48,211 nucleotides of DNA from assembly GCA_008017155.1 (NCBI GenBank), contig SSGX01000041.1, positions 1 through 48,211 of the forward strand, read 5' to 3'. The translations under genes and the position numbers were made by a program. Within the stretch, counting starts at the first letter, position 1; every line of letters starts with the position of its first letter. Under the pieces are notes generated by a model. It did no database searches. It saw only the letters and a program-made list of their open reading frames with translations, and was not told where the DNA came from. This document shows, piece by piece, positions 8,458-17,746 of this stretch. The DNA comes from Neisseriales bacterium (GTDB lineage Bacteria > Pseudomonadota > Gammaproteobacteria > Burkholderiales > UBA11063).

Positions 8458-9290
8458 AATCTCATCACCTTTAAAAATTAATGTAAGCCCATAATTCTAT
8501 CCGATTTTAGGATTTGATGCAACTATTTTTCTTGCAGCGTAACTTAGGAATGTGCAGGGCTTTTATTGGAGTTTGTTAATTAAGCTCTCTTCACTAATTT
8601 TTAGTATCTGTGCGCATAGCATTACAATATGATTATCTAAAGTTAATTTAATCAACATTATGGTCAAATTCTTTAGCTGAGTCAGTTGTGAACAGCGAGT
8701 ATTATTTTTATCTTTTTACCTTCATGGGTATTCAAATCGCCTAATATTCAAAATTATTAGTATGTTATACAAAATTGTCTATTGTAAATACTTTTCTCAA
8801 AATGTAGAATAACGCCATTGATAATTCAAGTTAATAGAAATATTTCTTGCTTAATCAATTTAAGGAAATGGAGTTTTCCTCTAACCGCCTTTTATTGGCT
8901 AATGACTCCTGACAAAATCTATTTGGCAAAGAATGGACATGTCTGGATCTGTAGTTTTTCCTCACTTCCCTTGTAGCAAGTCTAGCCATTCCTTCTTAGC
9001 CATATAGTTTGTCAATCTAATCTATGTTTAATAGAGATGTTTATCTTTTCTGAGCCGCTTTTACCTCAATATCTGTAGGTGGCTTTTTACTTATCGTCAT
9101 TTTTGGACGGTTAGCAAATTTTTATTCATAAACTACAATAATGCTAGAAAAATAAATTCTAAAGTTTAAGTTATAAATTTGTTGTAATTTACAACTTAAT
9201 TAAAACTTGATTTGATATTCACGATGTAATGATTTATTGGCTTGAGGGTGGTCTTGCCTAGAATATTAGTAATATTAATTGGAGATAACG
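8458..9290. other. Gene-poor region, no supported gene
   Basis: More than 800 bases without a believable coding region on either strand; every frame is broken by frequent stops. The base composition is AT-rich like the rest. It contains the rpmB promoter side at its left, and short hairpins such as AGGAAA-TGGAG-TTTTCCT near 8873-8890. The leftward frame around 8975-9000 reads AKKEWLDLLQGK, which could be a scrap of a decayed gene but is too short to name. Together with the decayed transposase that follows, this looks like a site where foreign DNA has landed and eroded. Confidence 0.5.
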
Positions 9291-9956
9291 ATGTATAACA
9301 AATATATAAAGCATGCCAAGATTTCTGAAGGGAAATTTAGGGAACTAATTAAATATTTTTCCCTTGATCTGGATGGTTTGCAGATTGCTGAGTTATCCGG
9401 ACTTAATCGAAATACAGTTGGACGTTATTTGAACTTATTGCGGCAGAGAATTGCTGCACATTGCGAGGGTGAATTACCGCCAAGAAAAAATATTGACACT
9501 CTAAACGATGACGAAAATTTAATAGAATTTGATGATCATTTCGTTGCTAATGAAGGGATTATCTTTGGTTTATTTCGAGGTAATAGTAAGATTCACACTG
9601 AGATGGTTGATGAAAGTTATAGCTTGAAGTTTCGAGATATAGTACGTGGTAAAACACCTTGGGAAGCAATGGATTATTCGATAAATTACTGGTATGAATT
9701 TGATGGTTTAGTTGAGTTGGGTAAGAATAAATACTTCCGTCTTAATCAGACTAAAAAGGGAGTGAATGGATATACTACTCATATTAATAGTATTAAAAGC
9801 TTCTGGAGTTTTGCTCAAATGCGACTGTTAAAGTTTAGAGGGGTGGCAAAGCATACCTTTTATTTACATTTAAAGGAGTGTGAGTTTCGTTTCAATAATC
9901 GCAGTGAGAATCTATATGGCAAAATAATGGATCTAGTTAAGAGAGAACCTCTTTGA
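9291..9956 (+). CDS. IS1595-family (ISXO2-like) transposase, probably inactive
   Basis: A 221-residue protein. The N-terminal third has a helix-turn-helix (LQIAELSGLNRNTVGRYLNLLRQRI), and the C-terminal third is a clear ISXO2/IS1595 signature: HINSIKSFWSFAQMRLLKF, then KHTFYLHLKECEFRFNNR. In active relatives the middle holds D, D and E of the DDE nuclease; here the first is in a poor context (EFDDHF instead of DESYFG), the second Asp position reads as INYWYEFDG, and the Glu before SFW is Lys. The basic glycine-rich loop after the first Asp is also missing. I therefore expect no transposition activity. The ATG at 9291 has GGAG six bases upstream; an in-frame TTG at 9279 is less likely. The frame itself is intact. 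No clean terminal repeats are seen. Confidence 0.8.
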   Translation: MYNKYIKHAKISEGKFRELIKYFSLDLDGLQIAELSGLNRNTVGRYLNLLRQRIAAHCEGELPPRKNIDTLNDDENLIEFDDHFVANEGIIFGLFRGNSKIHTEMVDESYSLKFRDIVRGKTPWEAMDYSINYWYEFDGLVELGKNKYFRLNQTKKGVNGYTTHINSIKSFWSFAQMRLLKFRGVAKHTFYLHLKECEFRFNNRSENLYGKIMDLVKREPL

Positions 9957-10105
9957 TCTAGGATAGTGCCAAAATTTTTAAGAATTCTGTATATATCTTA
10001 TACGTTAATAGCTATTTCCGAAGTTAGTTTGTTCATCTTATAATTCACTCATGGTCAGTAAGAACCAGATTTTATTTTAACTAATATATAGAGGGAAATT
10101 TATAA

Positions 10106-12247
10106 ATGAAAAAGAAAGTAATAGCAGCAAGTTTGTCAGTTTTAATCTTGGCAGGATGTAATAGTGGTAGTACCAGTGCTTCTGGTATAAATACTGTGAG
10201 TAATGGAGTATCAACAAAATCTGATTCTTCAAGTACACTAGTTACTCCAGATGGAACTTGGGCTGGTGCTTTCTTTACCAACTGGCATCAATGGCGTGAT
10301 TCAAAAGTTAGCAGTGAAGGTGCTGGAAAAGTAAAACATCTTGATATTTTTGATATTAAGGCACCTAGTTATATTAGCTATGCTTTCTTTGCACCTAAAG
10401 TAAGTTCTGATAGTGCAACTACTCAGGGATATGGCGGTGGGGCAATCGGTTCTGGCTGGGCTAGCCAGACAAATGGTACCATCGGTGATTTAGATAATGC
10501 TTATGAAGCAGATGTTGCCAAGAATAATTATACTGAATTAAATAAGTTTAAGAAAGCTAATTCAGGTACTCTTTTAATTGCCTCAGTTGGTGGCTGGTCT
10601 TATACAGCTAGATTTAGTCAGTTTGCAAAAGATGCTAATTATGACGTAAATTCTACTGCTGCCAAAGCATTCTTAGACTCATCTGAAAAATTATTAAGAG
10701 GTACATTAAGCCTTTCAGGTGGCGCAACTTATCCAAAATTTGATGGTATAAATATTGATTGGGAATACCCTGGATATGGACATGATGGCAGTATTCCTGC
10801 TTCAAGAGCAAAAGAGCCGGAATTTTTTAAGGCGCTTGTTTTAGAATTACGTAAACGGGTTGATCTAGTTAAGTCTGATACCGGAACAACTAAAGTCCTG
10901 ACTGTTGCCCTACCTATCGCGCCAGCAAAAATGACAGGTAAAAATTCAATCAATTGGTCGGATCTTAAAGATACCTTTGACTGGATTGATTTGATGGCCT
11001 TTGATGCACATGGACAATTTGACGCGGCAGATTCTACTTTGATGAAAGCAATGGATCAAGCACCAGCTGGAGAATTGGTTGCAGCAATTAATTTCCTACT
11101 TGATTCTGGGGTGGATTCTCGCCGAATTGTTCTTGGTTCGCCAAACTATACCCGCCAAATGCTTGTTGTAGATAAACCTTCTACTTCAAACAGTTATGGC
11201 TATCTTGGTAATATGAATCCTACACTAATTGGACTTGATGTTTATAAGCCAATGTTATTTACTGATGCTCCAAATGCTGAAGATTATTATCCAGCAGGTG
11301 GGATGGTTGATAATACTGGAGTTTATAGCTATAATTGTATTCAATATCAGCTTGGTAAATTATCTTCTGATTACTGTCCTGCTCCTGATTCCGTTGCAAC
11401 TAAAGCAGATAATAGAGGGCTTTTTGGTCAGCCACTTCCGTCTGATTTGCAAGTAACAGAGATTGCGGGAACTAGTGCCGATTTGGGAGTTGGTCATGCG
11501 TGGGCATTTGATCAGAGTTATAATGTCGTTAAGTCTCCTGCAGCTGTAGCAAATGCTATTGTTGATATAACTGCTAAGTACAGGGGATATTCAGTATTTA
11601 GCTATGATACTCCAAGTACTCTTGGGCAGAAAATTGATAAAATTGTAACGCCATATAAACTTGGTGGTATATGGTTTTGGGATATTCATAATGATACTTA
11701 TAAGACTGCGGATAAAGATAGTTCACTATATATCGCAGCAACTAGTAAACTAGGCACTAATACTCAAAATACTGGTTCTGGTGGCGGAACTGGAAATACT
11801 TGCACAACTGAAGAGTGGAGTGCTAGTAATGTATATACTCAAGGTACACAAGTAGCATACAGTGGTGTTATTTATGAAGCTAAATGGTGGACACAGGGTG
11901 ATAATCCAGCAAATAGCGGACAATGGGGGGTATGGAAGCAGGTTTCTGAATGTGCTATTACGCCAACGCCAACGCCAACGCCAACGCCAACGCCTACGCC
12001 TACGCCAACGCCAACGCCTACGCCTACGCCTACGCCAACGCCAACGCCTACGCCAACGCCTACGCCTAGTTACCCAAGCTATACTACAGGTGGAAATTAC
12101 TCTGCTGGTAGCAAGGTAACTGGTTCTGATGGTAAAGTATATGAGTGTAAACCATGGCCTTATAGTGGCTGGTGTAATGGTAGTGCTTCGGCATATGCCC
12201 CAGGAACTGGCTGGGCATGGTCTATGGCATGGACTTTAGTTCAGTAA
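10106..12247 (+). CDS. Secreted GH18 chitinase lipoprotein with two chitin-binding modules
   Basis: A 713-residue protein with a lipoprotein signal ([18 protein letters not shown], lipobox LAGC). Residues about 45-555 form a glycoside hydrolase family 18 barrel: SVGGWSYT, then [11 protein letters not shown] with the catalytic acid Glu220 and Asp218; the first Asp of DxxDxDxE is Asp213, the second is Asn216. WFWDIHND near 530 is the barrel's last strand Trp. Two CBM5/12-type modules follow: [19 protein letters not shown] with [11 protein letters not shown] near 575-610, and after a (Thr-Pro)18 linker [20 protein letters not shown] at the C-terminus. It would cleave chitin at the cell surface or, if released, outside. 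GAGGGA lies upstream of the ATG. It is monocistronic with a strong terminator. The Cys is followed by NSG, as in two other lipoproteins here. Confidence 0.9.
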   Translation: MKKKVIAASLSVLILAGCNSGSTSASGINTVSNGVSTKSDSSSTLVTPDGTWAGAFFTNWHQWRDSKVSSEGAGKVKHLDIFDIKAPSYISYAFFAPKVSSDSATTQGYGGGAIGSGWASQTNGTIGDLDNAYEADVAKNNYTELNKFKKANSGTLLIASVGGWSYTARFSQFAKDANYDVNSTAAKAFLDSSEKLLRGTLSLSGGATYPKFDGINIDWEYPGYGHDGSIPASRAKEPEFFKALVLELRKRVDLVKSDTGTTKVLTVALPIAPAKMTGKNSINWSDLKDTFDWIDLMAFDAHGQFDAADSTLMKAMDQAPAGELVAAINFLLDSGVDSRRIVLGSPNYTRQMLVVDKPSTSNSYGYLGNMNPTLIGLDVYKPMLFTDAPNAEDYYPAGGMVDNTGVYSYNCIQYQLGKLSSDYCPAPDSVATKADNRGLFGQPLPSDLQVTEIAGTSADLGVGHAWAFDQSYNVVKSPAAVANAIVDITAKYRGYSVFSYDTPSTLGQKIDKIVTPYKLGGIWFWDIHNDTYKTADKDSSLYIAATSKLGTNTQNTGSGGGTGNTCTTEEWSASNVYTQGTQVAYSGVIYEAKWWTQGDNPANSGQWGVWKQVSECAITPTPTPTPTPTPTPTPTPTPTPTPTPTPTPTPTPTPSYPSYTTGGNYSAGSKVTGSDGKVYECKPWPYSGWCNGSASAYAPGTGWAWSMAWTLVQ
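11960..12067 (+). repeat. Hexanucleotide tandem repeat (Thr-Pro linker)
   Basis: Eighteen in-frame copies of ACGCCA or ACGCCT inside the chitinase gene, encoding a (Thr-Pro)18 linker between the two chitin-binding modules. The two variants are interspersed in short blocks, as expected from repeated slippage and unequal exchange. Because the unit is six bases, changes in copy number would alter linker length without breaking the frame. Local GC content is far above that of the surrounding DNA. Confidence 0.97.
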
Positions 12248-12261
12248 ATCTAATTCTTTGT

Positions 12262-12291
12262 AAAGCAACCATTTGTATGGTTGCTTTTTTT
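12262..12291 (+). terminator. Rho-independent terminator of the chitinase gene
   Basis: A perfect 11-bp stem (12262-12272 with 12277-12287), four-base loop and a seven-base T run. It separates the chitinase from the thiamine operon leader, which starts about 20 bases later. Confidence 0.92.
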
Positions 12292-12312
12292 ATGTTATAA
12301 TTCTGCAAATTC

Positions 12313-12402
12313 TAGCGGGGGTGCAACGATTTAGTTGCTGAGAGAGGATAGTTCCTTAACCCTTTGAACCTGATTCTGGCTAATACCAGCGTAGGGAGGC
12401 TA
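12313..12402 (+). promoter_or_regulatory. TPP riboswitch (THI box)
   Basis: The conserved elements of the thiamine-pyrophosphate aptamer occur in order: GGGGGTGC at 12317-12324, CTGAGA at 12338-12343, ACCCTTTGAACCTGAT from 12359, and the 3' strand CCAGCGTAGGGAGG. It lies about 50 bases before thiE and should repress the thiE-thiM-thiD-tenA operon when TPP is plentiful. No T-run terminator follows the aptamer; a small CTTA/TAAG hairpin sits between it and the thiE start, so control is more likely at translation initiation, which is inference. Confidence 0.95.
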
Positions 12403-12450
12403 ATTCACAATATTATCCTTTTTACGCTTATTTTGTAAGAAAAGTGCAAA

Positions 12451-13080
12451 ATGAGTGCTCATAATACAATTCAAATTCATCTATTGACTAATTGTCAGGT
12501 CTTCCCTGATGATAAATATCTTAAATTTATCGAAGTTTGTGCCAAAAGTGGCATAACCCATCTTCAATTACGTCAAAAAAACTGGGCTTATTCTGATTTA
12601 CTATCTTTTGGGCGGGAATTAAAAGCTATTCTCTCAAACTATGATGCTTCTCTAATAGCCAACGATGATCTCAAACTGATGCTGGAACTTGATGCAGATG
12701 GTATTCATCTTGGGCAGACCGATGGTAATCCTGAAATAGTTAGGGAATTAATCGGGCAAAATAAAATTATCGGTTTATCGATTGAATCGATGAGTGAGCT
12801 TTTGACCGCTAATCAACTTAATTATCTTAATTATGTGGCAGCAAGTAGTGTCTTTCCTACTAATACCAAAAAAAATCTCAGAACTATCTGGGGTATTGAC
12901 GGATTAAAACAGTTTTGTCAAGAATCGCAACATCCCGTTATCGCAATTGGTGGAATTAATCTTACTAATGTTAGTCAGGTCTATGCTACTGGTGTTGCTG
13001 GTATTGCACTAATCAGTGCCATTCACGAAGCCGAAAGTCCAGAATTATATATTCAAAATCTTATAAATCAAGCTAGATAA
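12451..13080 (+). CDS. thiE: Thiamine-phosphate synthase
   Basis: A 209-residue TIM-barrel enzyme that joins HMP pyrophosphate to THZ phosphate to give thiamine monophosphate. Family landmarks are LQLRQKNW near residue 38, IANDDLKLMLELDADGIHLG, ASSVFPTNTKKN (pyrophosphate loop) and VIAIGGINLTNV near the C-terminus. Length is normal. The ribosome site before the ATG is weak (AAGAAAAG), which fits riboswitch control of initiation. First gene of the operon; thiM starts 39 bases after its stop. Confidence 0.95.
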   Translation: MSAHNTIQIHLLTNCQVFPDDKYLKFIEVCAKSGITHLQLRQKNWAYSDLLSFGRELKAILSNYDASLIANDDLKLMLELDADGIHLGQTDGNPEIVRELIGQNKIIGLSIESMSELLTANQLNYLNYVAASSVFPTNTKKNLRTIWGIDGLKQFCQESQHPVIAIGGINLTNVSQVYATGVAGIALISAIHEAESPELYIQNLINQAR

Positions 13081-13119
13081 ATTAAATAGTTATAAAAGTA
13101 ATTTTAGAGGAGAATCTGG

Positions 13120-13926
13120 ATGATAGATTATGCAGACATTTATACATTACATCAAAAGTTAGTCAACACCAAACCAGTTGTTTTAAATCTGACCAACTCA
13201 GTTACACAAGATTTTATGGCAAATGTTTTATTGGCTTTAGGTGCTGCGCCAATTATGTCCTCTTCAATTGATGAGGTTGCTGAACTAGTGTCAATTTCCG
13301 GTGCCATAAATATAAATATTGGGACGCTTGATAATCAATTTATAAATATTACTAAATATGCAGCTAAAGAAGCCAATGCAAAGAATAAGCCTGTCATTCT
13401 TGATCCGGTTGGTGCTGGTGCCAGCCAAATTCGCACTGATAGTGCTATTGAGCTTAGTCAGTATGCGAATATTATCCACGGCAACTCTAGTGAAATAATG
13501 GCATTAGTGCGGAATGATGTAGTTACTCATGGTGTCGAATCTAGTCGTCAGTCGCAAGATGCTATTGAAAGCGCTAAATCTCTTGCAAATAAGCATAAAT
13601 CTATTCTCGCGATAAGTGGTGAAACTGATTATATCATTGGAATTGATCGAGTCAGTGAGAGTAGTTTTGGTACTGAATTAATGACTAAAGTTACCGGAAT
13701 GGGCTGTGCTCTTGGTGCGGTAATTGCTGCATTTGCTGCGGTTGAACGAGATTATTTTCTCGCGACAAATATAGCCGTAGCATTTTATACTTTAGTTGCA
13801 GAGGACGCACGGTGCAGAGCTGATAAGCCAGCAAAATTTAGAACTGAGTTTATTGATAGTCTTTTCGCGCCCGATTGGGATTTTATAAATGATAGATTAG
13901 AAAGGTTAAATAATCATGTTAGCTAA
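13120..13926 (+). CDS. thiM: Hydroxyethylthiazole kinase
   Basis: A 268-residue ribokinase-like enzyme that phosphorylates 4-methyl-5-(2-hydroxyethyl)thiazole, letting the cell salvage the thiazole half of thiamine. Signatures include VVLNLTNSVTQDFMANVLLALGA-type N-terminus (VLNLTNSVTQDFMANVLLA), VILDPVGAGASQIRT, IHGNSSEIMAL and VTGMGCALGAVIAAF, the last carrying the catalytic Cys and phosphate-binding loop. AGAGGAGAA lies before the ATG. Its last 11 bases overlap the start of thiD, so translation is probably coupled. Confidence 0.95.
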   Translation: MIDYADIYTLHQKLVNTKPVVLNLTNSVTQDFMANVLLALGAAPIMSSSIDEVAELVSISGAININIGTLDNQFINITKYAAKEANAKNKPVILDPVGAGASQIRTDSAIELSQYANIIHGNSSEIMALVRNDVVTHGVESSRQSQDAIESAKSLANKHKSILAISGETDYIIGIDRVSESSFGTELMTKVTGMGCALGAVIAAFAAVERDYFLATNIAVAFYTLVAEDARCRADKPAKFRTEFIDSLFAPDWDFINDRLERLNNHVS

Positions 13927-14743
13927 AGCATTAACTATTGCCGGATTCGATGCTTCCGGCGGTGCGGGGATACAGGCTGATTTAAAGACTTTTTCAGCAT
14001 TGGGCTGTTATGGCATGAGTGTATTAACTGCATTACCAATACAGAATACTTGTGGAGTTAGTAACTGTTATTCAATTCCGTTAACAGCAATTGAAGAGCA
14101 GCTAGATAGCATATTTTCTGATATTACTCCGGATGTGATAAAGATTGGAATGTTATTTAATAGTGAAATAGTCAATCTAGTAGCTCAGTATCTAAAACAA
14201 AATGTGAAAGGAATACCTGTAGTTGTAGATCCGGTAATGGTTGCCAAAAGTGGTGATATGCTACTACTTTCAGAAGCAGTTAACACTTTGAAAGAAAAAA
14301 TCTTGCCATTAGCAACGGTTGTTACGCCAAATATTGATGAAGCGGAAGTCTTAGTTGGTCATAAAATTAATACCCAAGCAGCAATGCTGGATGCGGCAAG
14401 AGAAATCCTCGAAACTGGGGTCGAGGCGGTTTTTCTTAAAGGTGGGCACATGGAGGGAGATATGTGTCAGGATTTATTATTCACCGAAGATAAATACCAG
14501 TGGTTTATATCTAAAAGGATTAAGAGTAAAAATACACATGGTACTGGTTGTACTTTATCGGCGGCAATTGCTAGTGGGCTGGCACAGGGAGATTCATTAA
14601 TAACTAGCTGTAGTAATGCCAAGGAATATATTACTCAGGCAATTTTGAGCTTTCAGTATGAGGAGATTGGTAAAGGACATGGACCAGTAAACCATTTTCA
14701 TGCGATCTGGAAGCAGAATCTAGCAGAGAAGGTGGCAATATAA
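13916..14743 (+). CDS. thiD: Hydroxymethylpyrimidine / phosphomethylpyrimidine kinase
   Basis: A 275-residue ribokinase-fold enzyme that phosphorylates HMP twice to HMP-PP for ThiE. Seen are LTIAGFDASGGAGIQADLKT at the N-terminus (substrate site), VVDPVMVAKSGD, TPNIDEAEVL and the ATP/anion-hole motif NTHGTGCTLSAAIASGLAQG. It overlaps thiM by 11 bases and its TAA overlaps the tenA ATG by one base. No ThiE or TenA fusion is present, unlike in some bacteria. Confidence 0.96.
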   Translation: MLAKALTIAGFDASGGAGIQADLKTFSALGCYGMSVLTALPIQNTCGVSNCYSIPLTAIEEQLDSIFSDITPDVIKIGMLFNSEIVNLVAQYLKQNVKGIPVVVDPVMVAKSGDMLLLSEAVNTLKEKILPLATVVTPNIDEAEVLVGHKINTQAAMLDAAREILETGVEAVFLKGGHMEGDMCQDLLFTEDKYQWFISKRIKSKNTHGTGCTLSAAIASGLAQGDSLITSCSNAKEYITQAILSFQYEEIGKGHGPVNHFHAIWKQNLAEKVAI

Positions 14744-15408
14744 TGAAATTTTCACAATTAGCCTGGCAACAAAATGAGCATAATTATGCAAAGATCCTCA
14801 ATCATCCGTTTAATCAGGAGTTATCGCAAGGAACTTTAGAAAAAGATAAATTCATGTATTATATTGAACAGGACTCAATCTATCTCAAAGAGTATGCAAA
14901 ATCACTGGCAACAATAGCATCCAGACTTGAACTGACTGAGCACATACTTGAATTTATCGATTTTGCCAAAGGTGCTTTCATTGCCGAACAGGAAGTGGTA
15001 CATAGTTCTTTTCGGAAGCAATTTAGCGGGGAGACGGCAATTGATAAATCGATCTCCAATGCTTGTATTGGTTATACCAGCTATCTGAATGCTACAGCTA
15101 AAGGTGAATCGGTTGAAGTAGGTGTTGCAGCAGTTTTACCTTGTTTTTGGGTTTATCATCAAGTAGGTTGCCATATTCATAAACATTCTACACAGAATAA
15201 TCCCTACCAGCTTTGGATAGATAACTATGCGAGTAGTGAATTTGAAGCTGGGGTTAGGAGGGCAATAACAATTGCTGATGAATTATATGCTGCTGCTAGT
15301 GATAGCGCTAAACTGAAGATGTTAGAGGCTTTTACTAATAGTGTCATCTGGGAGTATCACTTTTGGAATGATTCGTATAAACGCAATTATTTTGGACAAC
15401 TTTATTGA
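14743..15408 (+). CDS. tenA: Aminopyrimidine aminohydrolase / thiaminase II
   Basis: A 221-residue TenA protein, a helical bundle that hydrolyses aminomethyl-HMP (a thiamine breakdown product) to HMP for reuse by ThiD. The active-site Cys134 is in VLPCFWVYHQVG and the catalytic Glu204 in VIWEYHFWNDSYK; YIEQDSIYLKEYAKSLA near residue 40 is the usual substrate-pocket segment. The ATG shares a base with the thiD stop (TAATG). Together thiE, thiM, thiD and tenA form a salvage operon; no thiC, thiG or thiS is present in this window. Confidence 0.94.
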   Translation: MKFSQLAWQQNEHNYAKILNHPFNQELSQGTLEKDKFMYYIEQDSIYLKEYAKSLATIASRLELTEHILEFIDFAKGAFIAEQEVVHSSFRKQFSGETAIDKSISNACIGYTSYLNATAKGESVEVGVAAVLPCFWVYHQVGCHIHKHSTQNNPYQLWIDNYASSEFEAGVRRAITIADELYAAASDSAKLKMLEAFTNSVIWEYHFWNDSYKRNYFGQLY

Positions 15409-15560
15409 ATATAATGAGCCTGAATCTTTACGATATAATAAAGCATAGGGCTTAAAAAAATTGCTTGCTCTAAAAGTACTTATTAACAACTTGACTTACT
15501 GCATTTTATAAGCAACTTGTAGGGGAAGCTTCACTGGTTGATTCTTGGTCTAGTTAAATA

Positions 15561-15590
15561 AAAAAACTGCCCAGAGGTGGACAGTTTTTT
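15561..15590. terminator. Bidirectional terminator between tenA and the 685-residue lipoprotein gene
   Basis: Nine paired bases (15561-15569 with 15582-15590), one mismatch, two more G-C pairs and a six-base loop; A-run left, T-run right. It ends tenA (about 150 bases after its stop) and the convergent leftward gene. Confidence 0.88.
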
Positions 15591-15603
15591 TAGGTGTCTA
15601 GGT

Positions 15604-17661
15604 TTATTGGTTTGGAGGAACATATTGTATTGTTGCTGTACCAGCATTATTTGGCTGATTAATATTTGCTAGTGAAAGTTGTAAATTATCGCCATTAGCA
15701 AACTGAATATTATCATTTATGCGAGTCTCTGATAAATTCATATCATTTAATGTAGCAGTACTTCCCCCAGGCGCATCAGTACAATCAGATAATCCGGGAA
15801 TGCATGCTAAAGCGATACCACAACCGTGACCTTGGATACCACGTTGAGTAGAACAGGTTGCCTGCATTAAAAGTGCATGATAGTTATCATAATAAATTAC
15901 AGGTACTGAATTGTCAAATGCGGCTGGCGCATTGTAAGGTGTAGTTATCATATTTATCGGACTATTTGCATCATATGTTCCTGTTGGATCACTAGTCACA
16001 TCCTGATAGACTAGACCAACCCCTCCACGTTGCATATTGTATATTTCAGAAGCGGGATTTCCATCAGAATTTTGTCCCAAAAATCCTAGCTCATTAAAAC
16101 CTGTTATGCCACTATTAAAATTGGGTAAGGAAACTTGCATCGTGCCAAGAGAATAAGTTGATAAAGGGGCAAAAATATATGCCCAGCTATATTGAGATGC
16201 TGCTATCTTATTTGCATAACTACCATTATTAGCAGCTTGGGTTAAAGAGCTACTAAGGTTATTAACGTTCCAATCATTGCTATTTGTACCACAAATAATA
16301 TATCCAGCTTTAGTAACGGTTAAATCACCATAAACACCATTACCATTGGTGTTACACGGTAGTGATGGAGTAAAATTAGTGTTTACTACTGGCTGTACAT
16401 TTTGCCCTTGTGGCTGAACGGTGCTTCCATTGCAACTAATAGTTAAATTAGTACCATTCCAACTACCCAAACTAGATGCTTGGCTTAGAGAAGATAAGTA
16501 CGTATTATTTAAATTACATGACTGTGATAAACCACTACCCAACACCCCGATGAAATTGTTCCAAAAATTAGTTTTATACAAATTGTCCAGATACATCAAA
16601 AATGCAAATCTTTGTTGATAGGCATAAGCTAAATCTGCGCTTGCTGTTGTATAATTATTTAAATCACCATAATAGATTGAAGCTGGTGGAGAAATTTTAG
16701 TTTTTAGATTCATTGATAAATATAATCTCAATTGATCAATCCGATAGGCAGTATTAAGATTTTGCAGAAGGTTTAGAATTGTTGAGTCTACAGTGTTATT
16801 CCATGCCAACTGATTTTGGAATATATTAACACTACCATTAGTCTGTGAGACATACGAATTATATGCTGCTTGTAAACTAGCAATTAACTGGGTATTTGAT
16901 GCAGTGCCATAGCTTTCTGGATTATTGTGAATAGCTGGATTATTAACCGAATATGAAGTTGCATTATCTCCCGCTAATGTAATTTCAAGGCTATCCAGAT
17001 TATTAATACCTTGAACACGACTTACCATAGTACTAGTGTCTTTCATTAACACCGCTATTGCTGACTCAGGAATTGTTCCAGATTCGGCATTATTTAATAG
17101 CGCATTAAGCTGATTTGCTTGCTCTTGCGGTAATGCCAGTGAAATATATGAATTTAGTTGATTCAACATTGTCTGTAATTGATTTTGTGCTTGAGAAATT
17201 GCTAACTGAGTATCAATCTGTTGATCTTGGTAAATTGAGTTTTGAATATTAAGTAGTAGCGTTCCTTGCTCATTAAGTTGGGTATCTATATTTTGTAAAT
17301 TTGATTGAATTTGAGTAAACATTTGAGCATTTTGCGCTTCTAGTTGCTGTAACTGGCTTGGTGATGATTTAGCTGGAAAAAGATTACCAGTAATCATTCC
17401 CAATAATTGAGTACCAATTTTAGCTACACCTGAACTTGGATCAATTATAGTGTCAATAATATCGCCGCCAAGCATATTGATTGTACTTGGTAAATTTATA
17501 TCCCCAATTACAGATTTTGCTGATAATGTAGGTTGATTCATATTATTTGCTATTGACTGTAAATTTTGTGTATTTCCATTACTAGCACCAGAATTACAGC
17601 CAGCTAGCATAAAAGAAATCAATCCTGCTAACATAAATGTATTAATTAATTTATTTTTCAC
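15604..17661 (-). CDS. Large secreted lipoprotein of unknown function (paralogue-like to the 964-residue one)
   Basis: A 685-residue lipoprotein: signal MKNKLINTFMLAGLISFMLAGC, lipobox LAGC, mature start CNSG. Residues about 70-110 contain a hydrophobic stretch (KIGTQLLGMITGNLFPAKS) and then a long Gln/Asn/Leu-rich coiled-coil-like helix region to about 200 (LQQLEAQNAQMFTQIQSNLQ). The last third holds paired motifs SWNGTNLTISCNG and GYIICG that resemble cyanovirin-like lectin strands, and a region with closely spaced Cys (HGCGIALACIPGLSDC) followed by DNIQFANGDNLQLSL. The gene at 28621 has the same order of parts, so they may be distant paralogues. GGAG lies nine bases before the ATG. Two 12-bp direct repeats lie upstream. 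I do not recognise a named family. Confidence 0.65.
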   Translation of the reverse strand: MKNKLINTFMLAGLISFMLAGCNSGASNGNTQNLQSIANNMNQPTLSAKSVIGDINLPSTINMLGGDIIDTIIDPSSGVAKIGTQLLGMITGNLFPAKSSPSQLQQLEAQNAQMFTQIQSNLQNIDTQLNEQGTLLLNIQNSIYQDQQIDTQLAISQAQNQLQTMLNQLNSYISLALPQEQANQLNALLNNAESGTIPESAIAVLMKDTSTMVSRVQGINNLDSLEITLAGDNATSYSVNNPAIHNNPESYGTASNTQLIASLQAAYNSYVSQTNGSVNIFQNQLAWNNTVDSTILNLLQNLNTAYRIDQLRLYLSMNLKTKISPPASIYYGDLNNYTTASADLAYAYQQRFAFLMYLDNLYKTNFWNNFIGVLGSGLSQSCNLNNTYLSSLSQASSLGSWNGTNLTISCNGSTVQPQGQNVQPVVNTNFTPSLPCNTNGNGVYGDLTVTKAGYIICGTNSNDWNVNNLSSSLTQAANNGSYANKIAASQYSWAYIFAPLSTYSLGTMQVSLPNFNSGITGFNELGFLGQNSDGNPASEIYNMQRGGVGLVYQDVTSDPTGTYDANSPINMITTPYNAPAAFDNSVPVIYYDNYHALLMQATCSTQRGIQGHGCGIALACIPGLSDCTDAPGGSTATLNDMNLSETRINDNIQFANGDNLQLSLANINQPNNAGTATIQYVPPNQ

Positions 17662-17746
17662 GATCTACTCCAGCCATTGAGGACATTAATTGGGTTATAT
17701 TTATTTTTGGATGAACGTATAATATCACTCTAAATTAATGATTGGT

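Noticed and set aside
8458..9290. A hidden gene or tRNA in the long gap
   Set aside because: All six frames are broken and no tRNA cloverleaf signature (such as GGTTCGAATCC) was found by eye here or elsewhere in the window.
11960..12067. CRISPR-like or noncoding satellite repeat
   Set aside because: The six-base units are in frame inside the chitinase gene and encode Thr-Pro; there are no spacers.
11862..12119. Arg/Gln-Arg repeat protein in another frame of the chitinase gene
   Set aside because: It is the shifted reading of the hexamer repeat, with no ribosome site, lying entirely inside a well-supported gene.
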